A stretch of 64,000 nucleotides of DNA, from positions 1 to 64,000 of the forward strand of contig CALOEL010000002.1 of the NCBI GenBank assembly GCA_942492375.1, written 5' to 3'. Positions within the stretch are counted from its first letter, which is position 1; each line of letters starts with the position of its first letter. Made by a program: the position numbers and the translations under genes. Below, one piece after another: positions 34,490-43,368 of the stretch. The stretch comes from JAHEAO01 sp942492375 (GTDB taxonomy: Bacteria; Pseudomonadota; Alphaproteobacteria; Rhodobacterales; Rhodobacteraceae). Under the pieces are notes generated by a model. It was not told where the DNA came from, ran no database searches, and saw nothing but the letters and a program-made list of their open reading frames with translations.

Positions 34490-35719
34490 ATGATGATTGA
34501 ATACTACGACGCTCTGGAAACGCGCAGTGTCGATGAAAGACAGGCCGATTTGAGCAAGAAACTGCCCGCTCTGGTTGCAACGGCGCAGTCCGGTTCACCG
34601 GGCATGGCCGCGCATCTTGTGGGGGTCGACGCCGCCTCGATAACCGACCGATCGGCGCTGGCCCGCCTGCCGGTGCTGCGGAAGTCCGGACTGAGCGAGG
34701 CGCAGCGCGAACACCCGCCCTTCGGCGGCTTCACGACGCGGCCGGTAAGCGAGATGGAGCATGTCTTCCAGTCGCCCGGCCCGATCTACGAGCCGGGCCG
34801 CACCAGCCGGGACTGGTGGCGCATCGGCCGGTTCCTGCATGCCTGCGGGATCGGCAGGGGCGACGTGATACAGAACTGCTTCTCCTATCACCTGACACCG
34901 GCCGGGATGATCTTCGAGAACGCCGCGCGCGCCGTTGGGGCCACGGTGCTGCCGGCGGGGACCGGGCAGACCGACATGCAGGTCCAGGCGGCGCATGATG
35001 TCGGCTCGACCGCCTATGCCGGGACGCCGGACTACCTGAAGGTGATTCTCGACAGGGCGGACAAGATGCGGCTGAAGCTGAAGATCGCGAAGGCCGCTGT
35101 CGGCGGCGGTGCGCTGTTTCCCTCGCTGCGTCAGGACTACGCCGATCGCGGCATCCTGTGCCTGCAGAACTACGCCACCGCCGATCTCGGCAACATTGCC
35201 TATGAAAGCCCCGCACAGGACGGCCTGATCGTGGATGAAGGAGTGATCGTCGAGATCGTGCGCCCCGGCACCGGCGACCCGGTCGAGGATGGCGAGGTCG
35301 GCGAGGTCTTGGTGACGACGCTGAACCCCGATTATCCTCTGATCCGCTTCGCCACCGGCGACCTGTCGGCGGTCTTGCCCGGAACCAGCCCCTGCGGCCG
35401 GACCAACATGCGGATCAAGGGCTGGATGGGCCGGGCCGACCAGACCACCAAGGTCAAGGGCATGTTCGTGCGGCCCGAACAGGTGGCCGATCTGCTTGCC
35501 CGCCATCCCGACGCCCGCAAGGCGCGGATCGTGGTGACGCGCGAGGGCGAAGCCGATGCGATGACGGTGCGCATCGAGGCCGAAGGCGGCGATGTTATTG
35601 CATATCAGCGAAGCGTGGCCGAAGTGCTGAAGCTGAAAGGCGATGTCGAACTGGTCGCGCCCGGCAGCCTGCCCAATGACGGCAAGGTGATCGACGATCA
35701 GCGGAACTACGACGGCTGA
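34490..35719 (+). CDS. phenylacetate-CoA ligase-like AMP-forming enzyme
   Basis: 409 residues from ATG 34490 (ATG 34493 is equally spaced from AAGGGA). ATP-dependent aryl/acyl-CoA ligase of the PaaK group: FTTRPVSEMEHVFQSPG, NCFSYHLTPAGMIFE, AVGATVLPAGTGQTDMQ (the usual P-loop-like region), YATADLGNIAYE and the C-terminal RIKGWMGRADQTTKVKGMFVRP. It is shorter than PaaK of the classic pathway (about 440), and the paa ring-cleavage genes are absent here. It probably activates an aromatic or other carboxylic acid imported by the neighbouring ABC system. Confidence 0.85.
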   Translation: MMIEYYDALETRSVDERQADLSKKLPALVATAQSGSPGMAAHLVGVDAASITDRSALARLPVLRKSGLSEAQREHPPFGGFTTRPVSEMEHVFQSPGPIYEPGRTSRDWWRIGRFLHACGIGRGDVIQNCFSYHLTPAGMIFENAARAVGATVLPAGTGQTDMQVQAAHDVGSTAYAGTPDYLKVILDRADKMRLKLKIAKAAVGGGALFPSLRQDYADRGILCLQNYATADLGNIAYESPAQDGLIVDEGVIVEIVRPGTGDPVEDGEVGEVLVTTLNPDYPLIRFATGDLSAVLPGTSPCGRTNMRIKGWMGRADQTTKVKGMFVRPEQVADLLARHPDARKARIVVTREGEADAMTVRIEAEGGDVIAYQRSVAEVLKLKGDVELVAPGSLPNDGKVIDDQRNYDG

Positions 35720-35754
35720 GCCTGCATTCCGACCGCAAAGAGGAGCCTTGCCCG

Positions 35755-37401
35755 ATGAACCGACTTGCCCTTTCGCTGATCCTGACCCTGCTGACGGCGG
35801 TCGCCGCGCGCGCCGATGTGGCGCTGATCCTCGGCAATGCCGACTATGTCGAACTGCGCAACCTGCGCGGCGGAGGCAATGTGCTGGAAGCGTCGGAGGC
35901 GCTGGAGGATCTCGGCTTCGAGCTGTTCGCGCAGGAAGATGCGGCATCCGAAGACCTGCAGGAGCTTTTCGGCGCGTTCGCCGAGGCCGCCGAGGGTTCG
36001 GAACGGGTTCTGGTCATCCTGTCCGGGCGGTTCCTTCACAGCTCGCGCGACGCCTGGCTGCTGCCGGTCGACGCCGATGCCGTGCCGCAACTGGAAGACC
36101 TGCCGGGTCAGGCCCTGCCGCTGTCCTTGGTGCTTGCGGTGCTGGCGGAACATCCGGGGAAAGCGCTGCTCTTGCTGGGCGAGGATGATGGCGCGGGCGC
36201 CGCGGGCGGCGCCTATCTGTCGCTCGGTCCCGGCAGGCTGGACCTGCCGCAGGGCGTGACCCTGCTGCGCGGCGCGCCGCGCGCGATGGGCGGCTTCGCC
36301 GAGGATGTGCTGCCGCTTCCCGCCATGGCCAGAACCGTTGCCGCCGCCCGGCAGCAGGGGCTTCAGGTGGAAGGCTTCGCGCCCGAGGACTACCGGTTCT
36401 TCGCCGATGAACCGCCGACCGCGCAGCCCGATGACACGCCCGCCGATGACGAGGATGCAGCCTGGCGCGCGGCGCAGGCGGTCGGTGCCATCGCCGCCTA
36501 TCGCGATTACATCCGCCGCTTTCCCGACGGTCCGAATGTCGCCGAGGCACAGAGCCGCATCGCCGCCATCGAGGCCGAGCCGAACCGGTCGGCACGCTTG
36601 GCCGAAGAGGCACTGGGCCTGACCCCCGACGAACGGCGCACGATCCAGCGCAACCTGTCGATCCTCGATTTCGATCCGCGCGGCATCGACGGGCTGATCG
36701 GCCCGGCTTCCCGTGCGGCGATCGGACGGTGGCAGACCGCCAATGGCGCGCCGGCCACCGGCTATGTGACGCGCGAGCAGATCGGACGCATCCAGGCGCA
36801 GGCCGCGCGCCGTGCGGCGGAACTCGAGGCCGAGGCGGAAGCCCGGCGGCTGGAACAGGAGCGGGAGGACCGCGCCTATTGGGCCGCGACCGGGGCCGCG
36901 GGCGACGAACCGGGTCTGCGCTCCTACCTCAAGCGCTACCCTGACGGCGTTTTCGCCGAAGTGGCGCAGGACCGTTTGGCCATCTTCGAGGAACGCAATC
37001 GCGCCGCCGCGGCGCAGGCCGATCGCGCCGCATGGGACAGCGCCGTGTCGGGCGGCACGATCGCCAGCTATACCGCCTATCTCGACGACAACCCCAAGGG
37101 CGCCTTCGCCGAAGAGGCGCGCGCGAGGATCGACGACCTATCCAGAGAATCGAACAATGAGCAGGCCAACCAGACGGCGCGTCAGGGCGAAGAGGCGCTG
37201 CGCCTGACGCCGCAGACACGATCGCTGATCGAGGGTCGGCTGGCGGCGCTTGGCCTGAAGCCCGGCCGGGTGGACGGCAATTTCGACAAATCCACCCGCC
37301 GCGCGATCCGGCGCTACCAGGAGGCGCGGGATCTGCCGGTGACGGGGTTCCTAAGCCAGCAGACCGTGGTCCGGATCATGGCGGATTCGATCCTGCGGTA
37401 G
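35755..37401 (+). CDS. caspase-like pseudo-peptidase with peptidoglycan-binding domains
   Basis: 548 residues. A signal peptide (MNRLALSLILTLLTAVAARA) is followed by a caspase/metacaspase-like fold: VALILGNADYVELRNLRGGGNV, DLGFELF. The catalytic His position reads LSGRFLHS instead of YAGHG, and the Cys position reads LLGEDDG instead of DACR, so the domain is expected to be inactive. Two peptidoglycan-binding-like modules follow (IDGLIGPASRAAIGRWQ near 318, VDGNFDKSTRRAIRRYQ near 510), and three repeats of a Y..YL..P.G.F segment link them. It is likely a periplasmic envelope protein. The gene starts 35 nt after the ligase on the same strand. Confidence 0.75.
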   Translation: MNRLALSLILTLLTAVAARADVALILGNADYVELRNLRGGGNVLEASEALEDLGFELFAQEDAASEDLQELFGAFAEAAEGSERVLVILSGRFLHSSRDAWLLPVDADAVPQLEDLPGQALPLSLVLAVLAEHPGKALLLLGEDDGAGAAGGAYLSLGPGRLDLPQGVTLLRGAPRAMGGFAEDVLPLPAMARTVAAARQQGLQVEGFAPEDYRFFADEPPTAQPDDTPADDEDAAWRAAQAVGAIAAYRDYIRRFPDGPNVAEAQSRIAAIEAEPNRSARLAEEALGLTPDERRTIQRNLSILDFDPRGIDGLIGPASRAAIGRWQTANGAPATGYVTREQIGRIQAQAARRAAELEAEAEARRLEQEREDRAYWAATGAAGDEPGLRSYLKRYPDGVFAEVAQDRLAIFEERNRAAAAQADRAAWDSAVSGGTIASYTAYLDDNPKGAFAEEARARIDDLSRESNNEQANQTARQGEEALRLTPQTRSLIEGRLAALGLKPGRVDGNFDKSTRRAIRRYQEARDLPVTGFLSQQTVVRIMADSILR

Positions 37402-37499
37402 GACAGTTTTCGAAGCGCGGAGGCGGTCGCCGAGTCACGGACCACTCTGTGGCCGTGGGCAGGTTCCCGGATCCGGGCAAGACCTACCAGACTAGAGCG

Positions 37500-38456
37500 A
37501 TGGCCGACGACTCGATGATGAAGGCGGTGGTATTCGACCAGTATGGTTCGCCTGCGAGGCTTTCGCTCTGCCATATCCCGATTCCGCAACCGGCTGCCGA
37601 CGAAGTCCGGATGCGGGTTCTCGCAACGACCGTGAACCGCACCGATACGGCCACGCTTCGGGAGCATCCATTCTTCGCCAGGGCGGTGACCGGGCTGTTG
37701 CGTCCGAAGATGCGGAAGCTGGGCATGGATTTCGCCGGGGTGGTGGATGCGCTAGCCGACAGTGTGACCGCATTTGAACCCGGCGACCGGGTATTCGGCC
37801 TGTTGCCGGACTGGTTCGGGGCGCATGCCGAATATATCTGCACGCCCGCTGATGCGGCCGTTGCGCGCATTCCGGGCGACCTCGCATTCGACGTGGCAGT
37901 GGTCGGCGAAGGCGCGCGGTTTGCAAGTGCCAGTACCGGATTGCTGCACGAGGGCCAGCGTTGCCTGATTTACGGCGCGTCCGGAGCCATCGGCACTGCG
38001 GCGGTGCAACTCGCGAAGGTGCAGGGCGCGGAAGTGACCGCGGCCGTCGGATCGAGGCATCTGGAAATTGCCGCGCGGCTCGGTGCGGACCATGTCGTGA
38101 ACTACGAGAAAGAGGACTTCACCGCGATCGGAAAGTCCTTCGATCTGGTTCTCGATGCTGTTGGAAAGACCTCGTGGTTAGCCTGTCGTCCGCTTCTGAA
38201 GACAGGTGGGATCTTCGCGGCGACCGATCTTGGCCCCGACTGGACCCTACCTGCGGCTTCCGAAGCAGGGCTTTCGCCGCGCATTCCACGCGCGGCGACC
38301 GGCAAGGGGGCGCTGCCCCCTTGGACCCCCGGGATATTTCCGAACAGAAGATGGAGCTGCGGGCGCTGGCGGATGGCATTTCGGCTAGGAGGCCGGTGGC
38401 CACATCTTGTGTCCACCCCCTCCGCGCGGCCCTGTCAAAGGGTTAACAAAGACTGA
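37500..38456 (+). pseudogene. zinc-independent alcohol dehydrogenase/quinone oxidoreductase-like gene with disrupted 3' end
   Basis: The first about 245 residues are a normal medium-chain reductase: MKAVVFDQYGSP start, TVNRTDTATLREHPFF, GMDFAGVVDA, GDRVFGLLPDWFGAHAEY, the Rossmann motif IYGASGAIGTAAVQLAK and DLVLDAVGKTSW. After GGIFAATDLGPDW (about 38236) family resemblance ends. The frame runs on through a GC-rich hairpin and a copy of the dispersed gene-end element (38307-38349), then reads Arg/Trp-rich sequence to the stop. A fragment MELRALADG in another frame at about 38352 resembles the lost C-terminal helix. The product probably lacks its substrate-closing C-terminus. Confidence 0.65.
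38307..38349 (+). repeat. dispersed gene-end element, copy 3, inside the broken dehydrogenase
   Basis: AAGGGGGCGCTGCCCCCTT is a hairpin-forming palindrome, followed by GGACCCCCGGGATATTTCC and a GAACAGAAG tail. The core GGGATATTTCCGAAC is identical to copy 1 at 25637-25651. Unlike the others it lies inside an open reading frame, at the point where homology of the host gene is lost. Confidence 0.65.
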
Positions 38457-38500
38457 ATGCCCACGCCACTATTTGTGGAATTTCAGTAGGTTACCCATTT

Positions 38501-38514
38501 GTCCACATGTGGAC
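38501..38514. repeat. 14-bp perfect palindrome GTCCACATGTGGAC, copy 1
   Basis: GTCCACATGTGGAC equals its own reverse complement. An identical copy is at 41159-41172, upstream of dinB. This copy sits between the dehydrogenase remnant and the end of rpmJ. Confidence 0.7.
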
Positions 38515-38525
38515 GCCGGCCCGTC

Positions 38526-38651
38526 TCAGCCCTGACGGGCCTTGAACCGGCGCTGGGTCTTGTTGATGACGTATACGCGGCCCTTGCGGCGCACGATACG
38601 GCAGTCGCGGTGCCGGCTCTTGAGCGAGCGGAGCGAGTTCCTGACCTTCAT
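38526..38651 (-). CDS. rpmJ: 50S ribosomal protein bL36
   Basis: 41 residues, starting MKVRNSLRSLKSRHRDCRIV and ending with a basic RRFKARQG. bL36 binds 23S rRNA in the large subunit. This is the longer alphaproteobacterial type that lacks the four zinc ligands (only one Cys). A strong GAGGAGAGG ribosome binding site precedes the ATG. An inverted repeat (GGCCCGTC ... GACGGGCC, 38518-38541) overlaps the stop codon and may act as its 3' hairpin. The tRNA-Val gene lies upstream on the same strand. Confidence 0.95.
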   Translation of the reverse strand: MKVRNSLRSLKSRHRDCRIVRRKGRVYVINKTQRRFKARQG

Positions 38652-38712
38652 GGTCCTCTCCTCTTCATGCGGCGCTGGGCGCCAAAACTGTTCTGCCCCG
38701 TTGCCGGGGCGA

Positions 38713-38787
<75 letters not shown>

Positions 38788-38958
38788 GATCGCCGCTGGT
38801 TCCCCTGTCCGTCGTTCGGGCGGGCCCAAAACAACAAGACGCGGGGGCAATCCGCGTCGGTCCGCTGGTCTATAAAAGGAGTCGGAGACGCTTTCAAGGG
38901 CTTTTGGCAACTTATAGAATCTGCCTATAGTCAAGCCGGAAAGACGGAGAGGTGGCCA

Positions 38959-39810
38959 GTGCCGTTCAGGCTGAACATGCCGGAAAGCTGGACGACCAGC
39001 GTGATTTTCGCCTCGCCGCATAGCGGGCGCGATTATCCAGAGGCTTTCCTGCGCGCCTCGGTACTCGATCAGAGGGCGATCCGAACTTCCGAAGATGCAT
39101 TTGTCGACCAGCTGTTCGCCTCCGCTCCCCGGTTCGGTGCACCGCTGCTGGCGGCCCGCGTGCCGCGTGCGTTCATCGATCTGAACCGCTCCGCCGATGA
39201 GCTCGATCCGGCGCTGATCCGCGACGTTCAGCGAGTGACTCATAACCCGCGAGTAAGCTCCGGACTGGGCGTCGTGCCGCGGGTTGTTGCCAACGGGCGG
39301 TCGATCTACCGGGGGAAACTGTCCCGGCAGGAGGCCGACGATCGCTTGCGACGGTACTGGTATCCCTATCATGCCGAGTTGCAGGCGCTGCTGGGACAAT
39401 CGCATCGGCTGTTCGGAGAGGCGATCCTGATCGACTGCCATTCGATGCCGCATGAGGCCATCGATTCCATCTGCCCGGGCAGGGGAAAACGGCCGGATAT
39501 CGTTCTCGGTGACCGGTTCGGCGCCGCGGCGGTCCTCGAAGTGGTCGAGCAAGTCGAGGCGGTCTTCGCCTCGGCGGGGCTATCGGTAGCCCGCAACGCC
39601 CCCTTCGCCGGAGCCTACACGGCGCAGCACTATGGCCGCCCGTCACGTCGTCAGCATGTCGTGCAGGTCGAGATCGATCGGGCGCTCTACATGGACGAGT
39701 TGCGGATCGAACCCAGTTCGGATTATGCCGCTTTTCAGGAAGTCATGGTCTCCGTCACAGGGCTTCTGGCCGGAATCGGCGAGCGTGAGGTTCCGCTGGC
39801 AGCGGAATAG
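38959..39810 (+). CDS. N-formylglutamate amidohydrolase family protein
   Basis: 283 residues from GTG 38959 with GAGGTG ahead. Family motifs: ASPHSGRDYP near the N-terminus, IDLNRSADELDP, and ILIDCHSMP (metal-binding His). Members hydrolyse N-formylglutamate to glutamate and formate in histidine breakdown. No hut genes are adjacent, so the true substrate may be another N-formyl or N-acyl amino acid. The gene is isolated: a tRNA lies upstream and a dispersed element downstream. Confidence 0.85.
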   Translation: MPFRLNMPESWTTSVIFASPHSGRDYPEAFLRASVLDQRAIRTSEDAFVDQLFASAPRFGAPLLAARVPRAFIDLNRSADELDPALIRDVQRVTHNPRVSSGLGVVPRVVANGRSIYRGKLSRQEADDRLRRYWYPYHAELQALLGQSHRLFGEAILIDCHSMPHEAIDSICPGRGKRPDIVLGDRFGAAAVLEVVEQVEAVFASAGLSVARNAPFAGAYTAQHYGRPSRRQHVVQVEIDRALYMDELRIEPSSDYAAFQEVMVSVTGLLAGIGEREVPLAAE

Positions 39811-39825
39811 CCCGCGCCGCGGGGC

Positions 39826-39858
39826 GCTTCGCGCGAGAGTATTCTCACGAAGAAGAAG
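39826..39858 (+). repeat. dispersed gene-end element, copy 4
   Basis: CGCTTCGCGCGAGAGTATTC followed by TCACGAAGAAGAAG. It lies in the 48-bp gap between two convergent genes (the N-formylglutamate amidohydrolase-like gene and dinB). The GAGTATT core and purine-rich tail match copies 2 and 6. Confidence 0.55.
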
Positions 39859-41112
39859 TCAGCGCAACGCTCGGCCCTTGAGGATGGCATCATGCCCGAA
39901 TTTTCCCCGGATGTGATCGGCGGCGCGTTCGGCGGCGCTTCGCCGGGCCGCGTCCGGATCGAGCAGATCGGCTGAGAGATCGGCGGAGGAGCCGGAGCAG
40001 ATATCGGACAGGCCGACACCGATCAGTCGGAAGGGACCCTTGTCGCTGGCCTGGTCAAAGAGGCCGCGCGCTGTGCGGTAGATGCGGTCGGCGATCTGGG
40101 TCGGATCTTGCAGGCTGATACGGCGGGTCAGCAGGCTGTGATTGGCGCGCTTCAGTTTCAGCGTCACGACCCGTCCCGCGAGATTTCGGGCCTTGGCGCG
40201 ATCCGAAACCTTCTCGGCGAGCCGCCATATATGGCCGTCCAGAAGATCCGGGTCGGATGTATCCTCGAAGAAGGTGGTTTCGTTGGAAATGGATTTCATC
40301 GGGGCATGGGCCGAGACACGGCGGCGATCCTGGCCGCGGGCGAGGTGCCAGAGCCGGTCGCCCATGGCGCCGAAGCGGGCGTTCAGGTCCTTGCGGTCCC
40401 AGCGCAGGAGGTCGGCGAAGGTCCGGATGCCGGCGCTTTCGAGCGCGGATTGGGTGGCCTGGCCGACGCCCCAGATCAGCCGCACCGGCTTGTCGTGGAG
40501 GAAAGCGGCGGTTTCGGCGGCGCCGATCACGGAAAAGCCGCGGGGCTTGTCGAGGTCGGAGGCGACCTTGGCGAGGAACTTGTTATGGGAGAGGCCGATC
40601 GAGCCGGTGAGGCCAAGCTCGTCCTGCATCCGTTTCGTCAGCCTCGCCAGCATGACGGCGGGCGGGGCGTGGTGGAGGCGGTGGGTGCCGGTGAGGTCGA
40701 GGAAGGCCTCGTCCAGCGACAGGGGTTCGATGGAGGGGGTGAGTTCGTCCATCATCGCGCGGATCTGGCGGGAGGCGTCGACATAGGCCTGCATCCTCGG
40801 TTTCACGACGACGGCTTCGGGGCAGAGTTTCAGGGCCTGGAACATCGGCATGGCGGAGCGGACGCCCTTGATGCGGGCGATGTAGCAGGCGGTGGAGACG
40901 ACGCCGCGGCGGCCGCCGCCGATGATGACGGGCTGGTCTCGGAGGGCCGGGTTGTCGCGTTTTTCCACGCTCGCATAGAAGGCGTCGCAGTCCATGTGGG
41001 CGATGGTGAGGTCGAACAATTCGGGATGGCTGACGATCCTTGGGGAGCGGCAGGCGGGGCAGCGGGGGCCGGTCTGAAATTGGGTGAGGCAGTCTCGGCA
41101 GAGGGCGGGCAT
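39859..41112 (-). CDS. dinB: DNA polymerase IV with N-terminal zinc ribbon
   Basis: 417 residues from the ATG at 41112 (MPALCRDCLTQF); the longer frame to 41166 is not conserved. Y-family translesion polymerase. An N-terminal zinc ribbon CRDC-x8-CPAC precedes the palm, a feature of many alphaproteobacterial DinBs. Catalytic acids are in AHMDCDAFYASVE and SLDEAFLDLTG. The little-finger domain starts around KSISNETTFFED. A 14-bp palindrome lies about 47 bp upstream. No LexA-type box was recognised. Confidence 0.95.
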   Translation of the reverse strand: MPALCRDCLTQFQTGPRCPACRSPRIVSHPELFDLTIAHMDCDAFYASVEKRDNPALRDQPVIIGGGRRGVVSTACYIARIKGVRSAMPMFQALKLCPEAVVVKPRMQAYVDASRQIRAMMDELTPSIEPLSLDEAFLDLTGTHRLHHAPPAVMLARLTKRMQDELGLTGSIGLSHNKFLAKVASDLDKPRGFSVIGAAETAAFLHDKPVRLIWGVGQATQSALESAGIRTFADLLRWDRKDLNARFGAMGDRLWHLARGQDRRRVSAHAPMKSISNETTFFEDTSDPDLLDGHIWRLAEKVSDRAKARNLAGRVVTLKLKRANHSLLTRRISLQDPTQIADRIYRTARGLFDQASDKGPFRLIGVGLSDICSGSSADLSADLLDPDAARRSAAERAADHIRGKFGHDAILKGRALR

Positions 41113-41158
41113 GGTGGGGGTATGATAGCCAAAGTCGGGCCGGTTGACACTCCCCCCT

Positions 41159-41172
41159 GTCCACATGTGGAC
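41159..41172. promoter_or_regulatory. 14-bp perfect palindrome upstream of dinB, copy 2
   Basis: GTCCACATGTGGAC, identical to 38501-38514. It is positioned about 47 bp upstream of the dinB start, where a promoter or operator would be expected. The 262-bp gap it lies in (41113-41374) holds no other recognisable feature; the part from about 41290 is AT-richer. Confidence 0.45.
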
Positions 41173-41374
41173 GCTGAAGGGTTTCGTTTGAGATCAGTGG
41201 GGTGGGACAATCCGGTCGGGATTGGTTAAGGGTCGGGATGTGGCGTGCGGTGGGGGTTGACGCTAGGGGTGGGGTTTTGGTTTGGTGCGCATGTCTACGC
41301 ATCCTAAAGTTGTTTGCAAGAGTGTCCGCTTAGTCTCAGAGCATCATGGGTGATAACTTGTCGAGGGCCATATT

Positions 41375-43156
41375 GTGCATCAAATTTCGCACCTAAAGAT
41401 AGAAAACTTCAAATCTATTATCGATGGCGATTTCCCGCTGTCCCCATACACACCGTTGGTCGGCTACAACAACGCAGGGAAAACGAATATACTACATGCT
41501 CTTAGCTGGGTGATCAAAAGAAGCGGGTTACCTGAATCGGATTTCTTCAACCCAGAGAGCCCGATAGTCGTAACGGCAGAGATTTCGGGAATCACCGCTG
41601 ATGTTTTGGATGCCTTGGGAGACACTCATAGAAGGAAGATCGAACCCATTGTTATTGATGGAAAGATCAAAATTAGACGCACTCAGCTTAGTCCCGATGC
41701 TAAGGCTACGGAGATTCGTCTTGAGGTAGAAAAAACAACTGATACAGGAGAACTGGCCTGGGAGATTAACCCGACTGGAATTGATGCTGCCATATCCCAC
41801 CTCTTTCCAGAACCAATCTTTATCGGTGCGATGGAAAACGCCACCGAAGATGTCGGCAAGTTTGCCGCGGGAACGACAATTGGCAAGTTGATCAAAGAGA
41901 TCATTGGGCCTGTGACAGAGGCACATGCCGGTCCCGTAACAGCGGCATTGGCCGATATCGCCAGAAAACTATCTGCCGAAAGTCCGGATAAAGATGAAAC
42001 TCTTGTTGCTCTCGACACTCAGATTCAGACGGAAATGGGAAAGATATTTCCCGGTGTCTCGGCCAAAACGCATATCCCAACACCGGAATTTGGGGACTTT
42101 CTAAAAGGCGCGACGATCAAGTTGTTCGAAGACAACTACCACAACCCCGGAGGACGCGATGCCTCCTCGTTTGGTCATGGCGCTCAGCGGTCGGTCCAGA
42201 TCGCATTGATCAAATGCCTTTCGCAGATTAAGAGAGCGGGTGTTGCGGGTGCAGACCGCACGACAATGCTGCTGATCGACGAACCGGAACTATATCTGCA
42301 CCCGCAGGCAATTGAGCTGGTAAGGGCATCGCTGAGCAGTCTATCGGGTGAAGGCTACCAAGTCGTCTTCTCAACCCATTCACCCAACATGATAGCGAGG
42401 CAAGACGCCCATAACGCGCTTCTAATTCGAAGGAGCGTTGCCGCAGGGACAAAAGCATACCCTCGAATTAGGGACGCCGTAGCTGGCGCGATTGCTAACG
42501 CGGATCATCAATCCGAAACACTTTTCACTTTGACCAATTCGTCAAAGATGCTTTTCTGCGAGAAAGTAGTACTCGCCGAAGGCAAGACTGAAAGAGCAAT
42601 CTTACCTGATATTTATGGTTATGCCATCGGAGTAACGATGGATGAAGATAAGCTCGGCCTAGTCGCTCTAGGAGGTTCCGGGAATATTCCGAACGCATTA
42701 ACGGTACTCGCGGCGATGGGGATTCCTTGCAAAGCAATCGTTGACCTTGATTTTGCCTTTAAGGTGGCTCCTGGAGCGGGGCTAATTCCAGAAGACCATG
42801 CAGCAATTGTCGCCTGCAAAGGAGTACTAAAACGTCTGTCCGATGCGGGACGCTTGACTTTGGACGGGTCCGGCCTTCCAACAAACGCAAACAGTGTTAC
42901 CGCTCCTATGGCATTCGAGATGATGAGCGCGGAGGCGGACGCGACTGAGCACATTAATGCGATCCACGAGCATTTGTTGTGCCAGAGAGTATGGTGCTGG
43001 ACGAAAGGTGCCATCGAAAGTCATTTGGGACTGCCGAACAAAACCCCGGCTGCTCACATGGCATTTCTGCGTGATTTGGAGAACGCGACTTTCAGGGATG
43101 GACTTCCCGACTATGCGACGGCGCAAGCAATGATGGAGTGGCTGAGGCAAGACTAA
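41375..43156 (+). CDS. OLD-family ATP-dependent nuclease (AAA ATPase plus TOPRIM)
   Basis: 593 residues from GTG 41375. The N-terminal ABC/SMC-type ATPase has Walker A GYNNAGKTN (residues 30-38), signature SSFGHGAQRSVQ (264-275), Walker B LLIDEPELYLHP (299-310) and FSTHSPNMI (332-340). The C-terminal TOPRIM nuclease has AEGKTE (401-406) and VDLDFAFK (456-463). This is the architecture of overcoming-lysogenization-defect proteins. No UvrD/PcrA-like helicase follows, so it is a solitary (class 1-like) OLD and not a Gabija pair. Base composition is clearly AT-richer than all neighbours, indicating horizontal acquisition; the likely role is phage defence or DNA processing. Confidence 0.85.
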   Translation: MHQISHLKIENFKSIIDGDFPLSPYTPLVGYNNAGKTNILHALSWVIKRSGLPESDFFNPESPIVVTAEISGITADVLDALGDTHRRKIEPIVIDGKIKIRRTQLSPDAKATEIRLEVEKTTDTGELAWEINPTGIDAAISHLFPEPIFIGAMENATEDVGKFAAGTTIGKLIKEIIGPVTEAHAGPVTAALADIARKLSAESPDKDETLVALDTQIQTEMGKIFPGVSAKTHIPTPEFGDFLKGATIKLFEDNYHNPGGRDASSFGHGAQRSVQIALIKCLSQIKRAGVAGADRTTMLLIDEPELYLHPQAIELVRASLSSLSGEGYQVVFSTHSPNMIARQDAHNALLIRRSVAAGTKAYPRIRDAVAGAIANADHQSETLFTLTNSSKMLFCEKVVLAEGKTERAILPDIYGYAIGVTMDEDKLGLVALGGSGNIPNALTVLAAMGIPCKAIVDLDFAFKVAPGAGLIPEDHAAIVACKGVLKRLSDAGRLTLDGSGLPTNANSVTAPMAFEMMSAEADATEHINAIHEHLLCQRVWCWTKGAIESHLGLPNKTPAAHMAFLRDLENATFRDGLPDYATAQAMMEWLRQD

Positions 43157-43250
43157 TTGCTCAGGCAGCGGGTCGGGCGCGGTCCGTGGCCTTTGGGCCA
43201 CGGACGGGGTGGCGATCAGAAAGCGGGATCGCGGGGGCGAAGCGGGGAAT

Positions 43251-43341
43251 GGTGGGCAGGATGCCCACCCTACGGTGTGGCGATGGGGTAGAGCGGATCG
43301 TGGGCGACGGGGCCGGGATGGCGGGCTGAAGCCCGCCCTAC
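43251..43341. repeat. two REP-like hairpins
   Basis: Hairpin 1: GGTGGGCAGGATGCCCACC at 43251-43269, followed by CTACG. Hairpin 2: GGCGGGCTGAAGCCCGCC at 43320-43337, followed by CTACC. Both have the form GGyGGGC-x-GCCCrCCCTAC, typical of dispersed extragenic palindromes. They lie in the 295-bp gap between the OLD gene and the ParB-like gene. Confidence 0.7.
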
Positions 43342-43368
43342 CTTTCGCGAGTTCGTGTGGTGGTGTTC

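Noticed and set aside
37961..38456. Independent small genes in the end of the broken dehydrogenase
   Set aside because: Alternative frames here give low-complexity Arg-rich translations and have no start signals; only the dehydrogenase frame shows family motifs.
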